Source of the DNA: Streptomyces sp. NBC_01233 | GTDB taxonomy: Bacteria > Actinomycetota > Actinomycetes > Streptomycetales > Streptomycetaceae | DNA length: 64,000 bases | Assembly (NCBI RefSeq): GCF_035989305.1 | Contig: NZ_CP108514.1 | Span: forward strand, 1,364,001-1,428,000 | Direction: 5' to 3' | In this document: positions 35,093-42,228 of the stretch, piece after piece | Position numbering within the stretch: the stretch's first letter is position 1 | Layout of the letters: each line of letters begins with the position of its first letter | Made by a program: the position numbers and the translations under genes | The notes under the pieces: generated by a model | What the model saw: only the letters and a program-made list of their open reading frames with translations | Told to the model about the DNA's origin: nothing | Database searches by the model: none

Positions 35093-35106
35093 GCTCAGCT
35101 GTGAAA

Positions 35107-35141
35107 GAAGGCCCCGGATGCCGATGGCGTCCGGGGCCTTC
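35107..35141 (+). terminator. Intrinsic terminator after pssA
   Basis: GAAGGCCCCGGATGCC (35107-35122) and GGCGTCCGGGGCCTTC (35126-35141) form a 16-bp stem (one G-U pair) with a GAT loop, 14 nt after the pssA stop. Confidence 0.85.
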
Positions 35142-35263
35142 TCGTCATGGCAGCCGCGGGCCTGCTGCTGGGGCGGAGCCCCCGCCACGGCGCCGCGCCG
35201 GGCCCTAGGCTTGATGTCGGAAAACCGCCAGCCGGAGGCACTCGCACCCCGGATCCTGGAGTC

Positions 35264-36748
35264 ATGCACACCGATACAGAGCGTTGCGTAAGGGCCGTGC
35301 AGTCGAAGGACGCCCGCTTCGACGGCTGGTTCTTCACCGCTGTGCTGACCACCCGGATCTACTGCCGGCCCAGCTGCCCCGCCGTACCGCCGAAGGTCGA
35401 GAACATGACCTTCCTGCCCAGCGCCGCCGCCTGCCAGCAGGCCGGGTTCCGGGCGTGCAAGCGGTGCCGGCCCGACACCAGCCCCGGCTCGCCGGAGTGG
35501 AACGCACGGGCCGACGCCGTCGCACGCGCGATGCGGCTGATCCAGGACGGGGTCGTCGACCGGGAAGGCGTACCGGGGCTCGCGACGAGGCTCGGGTACT
35601 CCACCCGCCAGGTGGAGCGGCAGCTCAACGCCGAGCTCGGGGCCGGTCCGCTCGCCCTGGCGAGGGCCCAGCGCGCGCAGACCGCCCGGCTGCTCGTCGA
35701 GACCTCCGAGCTCCCCATGGGCGACGTCGCCTTCGCGGCCGGGTTCTCCTCCATCCGGACCTTCAACGACACGGTCCGCGAGGTCTTCGCCCTGTCCCCG
35801 AGCGAGCTGCGGGAGCGGGCCGTGAAGGCCGGCCGCCACAAGAACGCCCCGCCCCGGATCCCGGGGACGATCAGCCTGCGGCTGCCGTTCCGGGCCCCCC
35901 TGAACCCCGACAACCTCTTCGGGCACCTCGCCGCGACCGCGGTCCCCGGCGTCGAGGAGTGGCGCGACGGCGCCTACCGGCGCACCCTGCGCCTCCCCCA
36001 CGGCACCGGCGTGGTCGCCCTGACCCCGCAGCCCGACCACATCGGCTGCCGCCTCGCCCTGACCGACCTGCGCGACCTCACCATCGCCATCAGCCGCTGC
36101 CGCTGGATGCTCGACCTGGACGCCGACCCGGAGGCCGTCGACGAGCAGCTGCGCTCCGACCCGCTGCTGGCCCCGCTCGTGGACAAGGCCCCCGGGCGCC
36201 GGGTCCCCCGTACGGTCGACGCGCAGGAGTTCGCCGTACGGGCGGTCCTGGGCCAGCAGGTGTCCACCGCCGCGGCGCGTACGCACGCGGCCCGCCTGGT
36301 GACCGCGCACGGCGAGCGCGTCGAGGACCCGCTGGGCGGGCTGACGCACCTCTTCCCCTCCCCGCAGGCGCTCGCCGCACTGGACCCGGAGTCCCTGGCC
36401 CTGCCGCGCAGCCGCCGCACGACGCTGACCACCCTGGTCTCGGAGCTCGCGGACGGCTCGCTGCCACTCGGCTTCGACAGCGACTGGGAGGCGGCGCGGG
36501 CGCAGCTCTCGGCGCTGCCCGGCTTCGGCCCGTGGACCACCGAGATCATCGCGATGCGGGCGCTCGGCGATCCGGACGCGTTCCTGCCGTCCGATCTGGG
36601 GGTGCGGCGGGCGGCGCAGGGGCTCGGGCTGCCGGCCGGCCCCACCGCGCTGACCGTCCGCGCGGCCGCCTGGCGGCCGTGGCGCGCGTACGCCGTCCAG
36701 TACCTGTGGGCCACCGACGCCCACCCGATCAACCACCTGCCCGCCTGA
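35264..36748 (+). CDS. Ada regulatory domain fused to AlkA DNA glycosylase
   Basis: 494 aa from ATG 35264 with CTGGAG upstream. Three parts: the N-terminal Ada zinc/methyl-acceptor domain (Cys34, Cys38 in YCRPSCPAV; Cys65, Cys68 in RACKRCRPD), an AraC-type helix-turn-helix (residues about 85-180, LATRLGYSTRQVERQLN), and an AlkA 3-methyladenine glycosylase with helix-hairpin-helix LPGFGPWTTEIIAMRALG and catalytic Asp444 in FLPSDLGVR. It senses methyl phosphotriesters, activates the adaptive response and excises alkylated bases. Operon with ogt, 9 bp apart. Confidence 0.95.
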   Translation: MHTDTERCVRAVQSKDARFDGWFFTAVLTTRIYCRPSCPAVPPKVENMTFLPSAAACQQAGFRACKRCRPDTSPGSPEWNARADAVARAMRLIQDGVVDREGVPGLATRLGYSTRQVERQLNAELGAGPLALARAQRAQTARLLVETSELPMGDVAFAAGFSSIRTFNDTVREVFALSPSELRERAVKAGRHKNAPPRIPGTISLRLPFRAPLNPDNLFGHLAATAVPGVEEWRDGAYRRTLRLPHGTGVVALTPQPDHIGCRLALTDLRDLTIAISRCRWMLDLDADPEAVDEQLRSDPLLAPLVDKAPGRRVPRTVDAQEFAVRAVLGQQVSTAAARTHAARLVTAHGERVEDPLGGLTHLFPSPQALAALDPESLALPRSRRTTLTTLVSELADGSLPLGFDSDWEAARAQLSALPGFGPWTTEIIAMRALGDPDAFLPSDLGVRRAAQGLGLPAGPTALTVRAAAWRPWRAYAVQYLWATDAHPINHLPA

Positions 36749-36757
36749 GGAGCCACC

Positions 36758-37282
36758 ATGCGAACCACCGTGAACAGCGGAAAGCAGCACGCCGTCGTCG
36801 ACAGCCCCTACGGCCCGCTCACCCTGGTCGCCACGGACGGCGTCCTCAGCGGCCTCTACATGACGGAGCAGCGCCACCGGCCGGCCGAGGAGTCCTTCGG
36901 GGAGCGGGTGGCCGCGACCGAGGAGCCCTTCCCCGAAGTGGAGCGCCAGCTCGCCGCGTACTTCGCCGGGGAGCTCAGCGAGTTCGACCTGCCGCTGCGT
37001 CTGGAGGGCACCGATTTCCAGCGCAGCGTCTGGGACCAGCTCGTCCGGATCCCGTACGGCGAGACCTGGTCGTACGGGGAGCTCGCGGCCAAGCTGGGCA
37101 AGCCGAACGCCTCGCGCGCGGTGGGTCTGGCCAACGGCAAGAACCCGGTCGGCATCATCGTGCCGTGCCACCGGGTGATCGGCGCCTCGGGCGGCATGAC
37201 GGGCTACGGCGGCGGGCTCGACCGGAAGGTGCGGCTGCTGGCCTTCGAGTCCGGGGAGCCCCTCCAGGACCGGTTGCTCTAG
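36758..37282 (+). CDS. ogt: Methylated-DNA--protein-cysteine methyltransferase
   Basis: 174 aa from ATG 36758. Active-site motif IVPCHRVIGASG with acceptor Cys137, preceded by VWDQLVRIPYGETWSYGELAAKLG and the arginine-finger helix NASRAVGLANGKNP. Repairs O6-alkylguanine by irreversible transfer to the cysteine. The second gene of the ada-alkA unit, so it should share alkylation-inducible expression. Confidence 0.95.
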   Translation: MRTTVNSGKQHAVVDSPYGPLTLVATDGVLSGLYMTEQRHRPAEESFGERVAATEEPFPEVERQLAAYFAGELSEFDLPLRLEGTDFQRSVWDQLVRIPYGETWSYGELAAKLGKPNASRAVGLANGKNPVGIIVPCHRVIGASGGMTGYGGGLDRKVRLLAFESGEPLQDRLL

Positions 37283-37396
37283 TCCCGGCCCGGCCCCGGT
37301 TCCGGTCCCGAGCCCCGTCCTGCCGGTGCCCGCTCCGCATGCGTACCCGGCGCAGCGGGCGTATGAAGGTAGGACCGCTACAAGATCGGAGTCGGC

Positions 37397-37786
37397 ATGG
37401 ACGACTACCCGCTTCTCAACATCTTCTGGACGATGTTGTGGCTGTTCCTGTGGATCATGTGGTTCTTCCTGCTCTTCAAGGTCATCACGGACCTGTTCCG
37501 TGACCACAGCCTCAGCGGCTGGGCGAAGGCGGGATGGCTCATCTTCGTGCTCCTGCTGCCGTTCCTCGGCGTGTTCGTCTACCTCATCGCCCGCGGCAGG
37601 AGCATGGGCGAGCGGGACATGAAGCAGGCCCAGGAGAACGAGGCCGCCTTCCGGGAGTACGTCCAGAAGGCGGCGGCCCCCGGCGGCGACGCGGCCGACC
37701 AGCTGCACAAGCTGTCCGCCCTCAAGGACAAGGGCGACATCACCCAGGAGGAGTTCAACCAGGCCAAGGCCAAGCTCCTGGCCTGA
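37397..37786 (+). CDS. PLDc_N and SHOCT domain membrane protein
   Basis: 129 aa from ATG 37397. Two transmembrane segments (about 8-34 and 47-66; MLWLFLWIMWFFLLFKVITD and GWLIFVLLLPFLGVFVYLIA) typical of the PLDc_N/DUF5652-like module, then a linker and a C-terminal SHOCT helix pair (QLHKLSALKDKGDITQEEFN, ending AKAKLLA). Function unknown; SHOCT segments are often oligomerisation or tethering elements. Confidence 0.88.
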   Translation: MDDYPLLNIFWTMLWLFLWIMWFFLLFKVITDLFRDHSLSGWAKAGWLIFVLLLPFLGVFVYLIARGRSMGERDMKQAQENEAAFREYVQKAAAPGGDAADQLHKLSALKDKGDITQEEFNQAKAKLLA

Positions 37787-37806
37787 CCGCCCCCTGGCGG
37801 GGTCAG
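37783..37806. terminator. Palindrome containing the stop codons of two convergent genes
   Basis: CTGACC (37783-37788) pairs with GGTCAG (37801-37806) around an inner GCCCC/GGGG stem. The TGA of the SHOCT gene (37784-37786) and the TCA (reverse TGA, 37803-37805) of the facing gene sit in opposite arms, so one hairpin serves both transcripts. Confidence 0.7.
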
Positions 37807-38231
37807 ACGACGAGGAGCGGGACCAGCAGGGCGAAGGCGGCGCCCGCCTCCACGGCGTAGCTGTAGAGCGAGGGGTGCTGGACGGGGGCGGCGAGCAGGA
37901 CCACGCTCTGCTGGGCGGCCGCCGCCGCCACCCATTCGGTGTCGGCCCCCAGGTTTCCCTCGTACCAGCCCTCGCAGGAGCCGGGGCCGCTGACCACGAG
38001 CAGGTCGTCCTCGCGCCGGTACAGTGCCCGCCACTCGGTGGCGGGTACGGACCAGCCGTCGAAGTCCGTGAACCGCGCCCAGCCGCCTTCCCGGATCGCC
38101 GTGTCGAACAGCCAGACCGGCATCCCCTCCGGGGTCACCTCGCCGGCGGACTGCTGGTCGGTGGTGAAGTGGACCATGGGAAGGGCGTCGGGCCCGTCTG
38201 CGGTGCTGGGCCAGGCGTACATCGTGATCAT
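37803..38231 (-). CDS. Hypothetical protein
   Basis: 142 aa from ATG 38231 (an ATG at 38222 is also possible). Begins MITMYAWPSTADGPDALPMV; contains VWLFDTAIREGGWARFTDFDG and a Trp-Glu-rich middle; ends in a hydrophobic tail (AGAAFALLVPLLVV) that could be membrane-associated or buried. No family recognised. Same direction as, and 36 bp after, the Nudix gene, so possibly co-transcribed. Confidence 0.75.
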   Translation of the reverse strand: MITMYAWPSTADGPDALPMVHFTTDQQSAGEVTPEGMPVWLFDTAIREGGWARFTDFDGWSVPATEWRALYRREDDLLVVSGPGSCEGWYEGNLGADTEWVAAAAAQQSVVLLAAPVQHPSLYSYAVEAGAAFALLVPLLVV

Positions 38232-38266
38232 CAGCTGATTCTGTCCTGCTCGAAGTAAGCCTCGTG

Positions 38267-38767
38267 TTACGAAGCGGCCGGTCGGCGGCCGTTCTCCAGT
38301 TCCACCGTGCCCTCGCCCGACTGCAGGACCCGGTAGGCCTCTTCGGTGCGCCGGCCGAGCGATCCGGGGAGGTGGGCGGCGAGTTCGGCGGGCTCGACCA
38401 GCCGCCAGGAGATCAGCTCCTCCTCCTGGAGCTTGATCGAGGCGAGCTGTCCGGCGTCGAGCACGCCGCCGTCGTAGACGTAGGCGACCAGCGGCGGGCG
38501 GTCGGCGCCGAGGGACCAGTCGACGGCGAGCAGCCGGCCGAGCGGGAGGTCGAGTCCGATCTCCTCGGCGCTCTCGCGGCGGGCGGCGGTGCGCGGCGAC
38601 TCGCCCCCGTCCGACTCGACGGTGCCGCCCGGCAGGGTCCATCCCTCACGGTAGTTGGGCTCGACGAGCAGGACCCTGCCCTCGGCGTCCCGGTAGAGGG
38701 CGGCCGCGCCGGCCAGCACCCGGGGCAGGCTCGCGATGTACGTGGCGAAGTCATCCGTGGTGGTCAC
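38267..38767 (-). CDS. NUDIX hydrolase
   Basis: 166 aa from ATG 38767. The Nudix box is complete: GGTVESDGGESPRTAARRES followed by AEEIGLDL, giving GX5EX7REXXEEXG-type metal ligands. Preceded by LVEPNYREGWTLPG. Cleaves nucleoside diphosphate-linked compounds; the substrate cannot be named. It follows a broken gene (38786-39092) by 18 bp. Confidence 0.92.
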   Translation of the reverse strand: MTTTDDFATYIASLPRVLAGAAALYRDAEGRVLLVEPNYREGWTLPGGTVESDGGESPRTAARRESAEEIGLDLPLGRLLAVDWSLGADRPPLVAYVYDGGVLDAGQLASIKLQEEELISWRLVEPAELAAHLPGSLGRRTEEAYRVLQSGEGTVELENGRRPAAS

Positions 38768-38785
38768 GCGGCCACCCTACCGAGA

Positions 38786-39092
38786 TCACGCCCCGGAGCT
38801 GCCAGGCCCGTCCTCGCGGTCCCGGCCCTTGGACTCGGCGACGCGCCGCAGCCGCGGGTGGCGGTCGGGCCCCTGCTCGGTGACGGCGTCGCCGACCATG
38901 GCCCGGACGGCGTCCCGCGGCGGCGGAGGCGGTGTCGAAGGAGTCCTTGCCGAGGGCCGCCCAGGCGACGACGGCCAGCACGGCGTTCACGCCGACGGTG
39001 ACGACGGTGTGGTCGGGTGCGCCGTCCATGGGGCCGCCGGAGTCCCCGTCCGAGGTGTCCGGACGTGGCTGTTCCAGTGATTCGGCGCTCAT
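38786..39092 (-). pseudogene. Frameshifted relic, possibly the two ends of a BCCT transporter gene
   Basis: From ATG 39092 the frame reads hydrophilic residues, then DHTVVTVGVNAVLAVVAWAA and LGKDSFDTASAAA, which resembles the first transmembrane helix of betaine/choline/carnitine transporters. At about 38914-38921 the frame turns into Arg/Pro-rich noise, while the next frame starts sensible protein at once: DAVRAMVGDAVTEQG, HPRLRRVAESKGRDREDG, then TGA at 38786. A full BCCT protein has over 500 residues, so the middle seems deleted and the ends joined out of frame. The BCCT assignment is tentative; the frame change is directly visible. Confidence 0.5.
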
Positions 39093-39170
39093 GCGGCCAC
39101 ACTATGCAGGCGTATATCCGCATTTAGGGGCATGGCACGCCGAGTGTGACCCAGGCCACTCATGGGCATA

Positions 39171-39182
39171 GGAGGATCCTCC
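39171..39182 (+). promoter_or_regulatory. 12-bp palindrome upstream of glycerate kinase
   Basis: GGAGGATCCTCC is a perfect palindrome about 55 bp before the glycerate kinase start, in an AT-richer tract with GCGTATATCCGCAT just upstream. Possible operator. Confidence 0.3.
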
Positions 39183-39235
39183 GGATAAGCTCATGGCGGC
39201 GCGACTGCACTGTTCGATAGCAAGGGAATAGCAAG

Positions 39236-40384
39236 GTGACGGACGGAGCAGTAACTGAGGCCGCGCGCGTGCTCATCGCCGCGGACAAATTCAAGGGCTC
39301 GCTCACGGCCGTTCAGGTCGCGGAGCGGGTGACGGCCGGTCTTCGCTCGGCCGTACCGGGCGTGGAGATCGAGACCCTCCCCGTCGCGGACGGCGGCGAC
39401 GGTACGGTCGCGGCCGCCGTGGCCGCCGGTTTCGAGCGCCGGGAGGTACGGGTCACCGGACCCCTCGGTGACCAGGTCACGGCCGCCTTCGCGCTGCGCG
39501 AGGGCACCGCGGTGGTCGAGATGGCGGAGGCCTCCGGGCTGCAGCTGCTGCCGGCGGGCACCTTCGCCCCGCTGACGGCGACCACGTACGGCTCGGGCGA
39601 GCTGCTGAAGGCCGCGCTGGACGCGGGCGCGCGCTCGATCGTCTTCGGTGTGGGCGGCAGTGCCACCACCGACGGCGGCGCCGGCATGCTGGCCGCGCTG
39701 GGCGCCGTGTTCCTGGATGCGAACGGCGAACCGGTCGGTCCGGGCGGCGGCGCGCTGGCCGACCTGGCCTCGGCCGACCTGTCCGGCGTCGACCCGCGCT
39801 TCGCGGACGTGGAATTCGTCCTCGCGAGCGACGTGGACAACCCGCTGACCGGCCCGAAGGGCGCGCCGGCGGTCTACGGCCCGCAGAAGGGCGCCTCGCC
39901 CGAGGACGTGGCGACGCTCGACGCGGCGCTCGCGCACTTCGCGGTGGTCCTGGAGAAGTCGATCGGCGCGAAGGCCGCCGAGTGCGCGGTGCTTCCGGGT
40001 GCGGGCGGCGCGGGCGGCATCGGCTACGGAGCCCTGCTGCTCGGTGCCACGTTCCGTCCCGGCATCGAGCTGATGCTGGAGGTGCTGGGCTTCGCCCCGG
40101 CCCTGGAGCGGGCCACGCTGGTCATCACCGGTGAGGGATCGCTGGACGAGCAGACCCTGCACGGCAAGGCCCCGGCGGGCGTCGCGGCCGCGGCGCGCGC
40201 GGCGGGCAAGCCGGTGGTGGCGGTCTGCGGCCGGCTGCTGCTGACCCAGGAGGCCCTGGAGGCGGCCGGCATCCGCAAGGCGTACCCGCTCACGGACCTG
40301 GAGCCCGACCCGGCGAAGTCCATCCCGAACGCGGGTCCCCTGCTGGAGCGGGTCGCGGCCGACATCGCCGCCGACGTCCTCTGA
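39236..40384 (+). CDS. Glycerate kinase
   Basis: 382 aa from GTG 39236, with AAGGGA upstream. Type II-like glycerate kinase signatures: VLIAADKFKGSLTAVQVAER at the N-terminus, ADGGDGTVAAAVAAG, VGGSATTDGGAGMLAALGA, LPGAGGAGGIGYGALLL and ITGEGSLDEQTLHGKAP. Phosphorylates D-glycerate to 2-phosphoglycerate, feeding glycolysis; the end point of glyoxylate use, which would suit the ethylmalonyl-CoA pathway upstream, though they are not in one operon. Confidence 0.95.
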   Translation: MTDGAVTEAARVLIAADKFKGSLTAVQVAERVTAGLRSAVPGVEIETLPVADGGDGTVAAAVAAGFERREVRVTGPLGDQVTAAFALREGTAVVEMAEASGLQLLPAGTFAPLTATTYGSGELLKAALDAGARSIVFGVGGSATTDGGAGMLAALGAVFLDANGEPVGPGGGALADLASADLSGVDPRFADVEFVLASDVDNPLTGPKGAPAVYGPQKGASPEDVATLDAALAHFAVVLEKSIGAKAAECAVLPGAGGAGGIGYGALLLGATFRPGIELMLEVLGFAPALERATLVITGEGSLDEQTLHGKAPAGVAAAARAAGKPVVAVCGRLLLTQEALEAAGIRKAYPLTDLEPDPAKSIPNAGPLLERVAADIAADVL

Positions 40385-40402
40385 CCCGGCCGCCTTCTTC
40401 GT

Positions 40403-40536
40403 AGCCTCGTCGGCGTTTGAGGCGTGGGGTCTGGGGCGACGCCCCGGGAATCCCGGCTCCGCCGGGCACCGGGCTCCGCCCGGACCCTCCCCCAGACTTC
40501 GTCCGGGGGGACCCCCACTCAAACGCCGGCGAGGCT
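40403..40536. repeat. 134-bp Streptomyces palindromic intergenic element
   Basis: Outer arms AGCCTCGTCGGCGTTTGAG (40403-40421) and CTCAAACGCCGGCGAGGCT (40518-40536) pair with a single G-U; inner GC hairpins (TCCCGGCTCCGCCGGG; CTCCCCCAGACTTCG) fill the middle. It sits between convergent genes (glycerate kinase and cysteine hydrolase) and probably terminates both. Its right arm recurs at 10055-10073. Confidence 0.8.
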
Positions 40537-40543
40537 GGAACGG

Positions 40544-41125
40544 CTACGCCGGGAGCAGCTGGGCCGTGGTCACCACGCGGGCGAAGCCGCCGCCCTGGAG
40601 GTTCACCGCGGTGGCGGTGGCGAGTTCGTCCGCCGTCAGGCTCAGGCCTCCCGGTCCGGCGAGGTCGAAGGTGTGGGTGGCGTCGAGCGGGACGAGTACG
40701 TCGTAGCCCAGGTTCCCCGCCATCCGGGCGGTGGTCTCGACGCACATGTTGGTCTGGATGCCGACCACCACCAGCTGGCCTGTGCCCTGGGCGGTGAGCC
40801 AGTCCGCCAGGTCCGGGGAGCCGTAGAAGGCGGAGTTCACGGTCTTGGTGACCACCAGGGACCCGTGGCGCCGCTTCTCGACCTGCTCCTTGAAGGCGTG
40901 GCCGGGGTGGTCCGCGGCCAGGACGGAGCCGGGTTGCACGGAGGCGTGCCGGACGAGGACCACCGGACGGCCGGCGGCCTGCCAGGCGTCCATCAGAGCG
41001 GCGATGTTGTCCTCGGCGGCCGGGTTGTTGCGGGGCCCCCAGAAGGACTCGTCGTCGAAGCCCTTCTGCACGTCGATGACCAGCAGGGCACTGTTCGGGG
41101 CGATCTCGATCGCGGTCTGTGTCAT
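40544..41125 (-). CDS. Isochorismatase-like cysteine hydrolase
   Basis: 193 aa from ATG 41125. Catalytic triad of the family: Asp in ALLVIDVQKGFDD, Lys in VVTKTVNSAFYGSPD and Cys in IQTNMCVETTARMAG. Such enzymes hydrolyse isochorismate, nicotinamide or other small amides; no neighbour settles which. Divergent from the GlxA-type regulator 107 bp away, which might control it. Confidence 0.93.
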   Translation of the reverse strand: MTQTAIEIAPNSALLVIDVQKGFDDESFWGPRNNPAAEDNIAALMDAWQAAGRPVVLVRHASVQPGSVLAADHPGHAFKEQVEKRRHGSLVVTKTVNSAFYGSPDLADWLTAQGTGQLVVVGIQTNMCVETTARMAGNLGYDVLVPLDATHTFDLAGPGGLSLTADELATATAVNLQGGGFARVVTTAQLLPA

Positions 41126-41232
41126 GGCTCCATGCTGTCCGCCGGGCCGTGCGCCCGACAGCGGCTGCGAGGTCCCGGACCGATGGGATCCTGCCAGGGT
41201 GGCAGTCATGCCTCTGCTGTCACACTGGCCCC

Positions 41233-42228
41233 ATGCGCCGCGTCGCCATCGTCGTCCAGCCCGGTATCCGCAGCTTCGACCTCGCCGTCATCACCGAGGT
41301 CTGGGGCCCCGACCGCAGCCGCGCCGGGGTGCCGGAATTCGAGCTGCGCCGGTGCGCCGCCGAGCCCGGTCCGATCCCGCTGCCCGGCGGGCTGACCCTG
41401 GCCCCCGACCGGGGGCTCGACTGGCTGGCCTCGGCCGACCTGGTCGTCGTACCGGCCCTGGCCGAGCCGTCCGATCCGACGCCCGGGCCGGTCCTCGCGG
41501 CCCTGCGGGAGGTGCACGCCCGGGGCGTGCCGATCGCAGCCCTGTGCGCCGGAGCGTTCGTCCTTGCGGAGGCCGGGCTGCTGGAGGGCCGCCGGGCGGT
41601 CACCCACTGGTGGCTGGCGCCGCAGCTCGCCACCCGCTACCCGGGGGTCGTGGTCGAGGACGCCCCGCTCTACGTCGAGGACGGCGGGCTGTGGACCTCC
41701 GCCGGAGTGGCCTCCGGGATCGACCTCTGCCTGCACCTGGTCCGGGAGGCGCACGGCGCCGAGGCCGCCGCCGCCATCGCCCGCTCGATGGTGACGGGCC
41801 CCTTCCGCACCGGGGGCCACGCCCAGTACCTGGACCGGCCCGTGCCGGCCGCGGACCGGACCGCCGAAACGCTGGCCGCCGTACGGGAGCGGGCGCTGCG
41901 CTCCCTGCACGAGCCGCTGTCCGTGTCCACCATGGCCCGCTGGGCCGGCATGTCCCCGCGCTCCTTCGCCCGGCACTTCGCCGCGGCCACCGGCACCACC
42001 CCGCACCGCTGGCTCCTGGGCCACCGGCTGGACGCGGCCCGCAAGCTGCTGGAGCGCACCGACCATCCGGTGCCGGAGGTGGCCCGGCGGGCCGGTTTCG
42101 CCAGCGAGGTCACCTTCCGCCAGCACTTCACCTCGTACGTCGGCCTCGGCCCCCGCGCCTATCGAGCGGCCGCCGCCGCCCCCGCAGCCGCTCCAAACCC
42201 TCCGGACAGTGTTAGAAATGGCTCATGA
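41233..42228 (+). CDS. GlxA family regulator (DJ-1/PfpI domain plus AraC HTH)
   Basis: 331 aa from ATG 41233. Residues 1-165 are an amidotransferase-like DJ-1/PfpI domain (VAIVVQPGIRSFDLAVITEV; the elbow motif IAALCAGAFVLAEAGLL keeps a Cys); residues 230-315 hold two AraC helix-turn-helices (LSVSTMARWAGMSPRSFARH; VARRAGFASEVTFRQHF). Acts as a transcription factor, usually for nearby catabolic genes; the divergent cysteine hydrolase is the obvious candidate. Overlaps the SpoIIE-phosphatase gene by ATGA. Confidence 0.92.
   Translation: MRRVAIVVQPGIRSFDLAVITEVWGPDRSRAGVPEFELRRCAAEPGPIPLPGGLTLAPDRGLDWLASADLVVVPALAEPSDPTPGPVLAALREVHARGVPIAALCAGAFVLAEAGLLEGRRAVTHWWLAPQLATRYPGVVVEDAPLYVEDGGLWTSAGVASGIDLCLHLVREAHGAEAAAAIARSMVTGPFRTGGHAQYLDRPVPAADRTAETLAAVRERALRSLHEPLSVSTMARWAGMSPRSFARHFAAATGTTPHRWLLGHRLDAARKLLERTDHPVPEVARRAGFASEVTFRQHFTSYVGLGPRAYRAAAAAPAAAPNPPDSVRNGS

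Noticed and set aside
33980..37708. 1242-codon minus-strand open frame
   Set aside because: Antisense to psd, pssA, ada-alkA and ogt, all of which have clear motifs on the plus strand.
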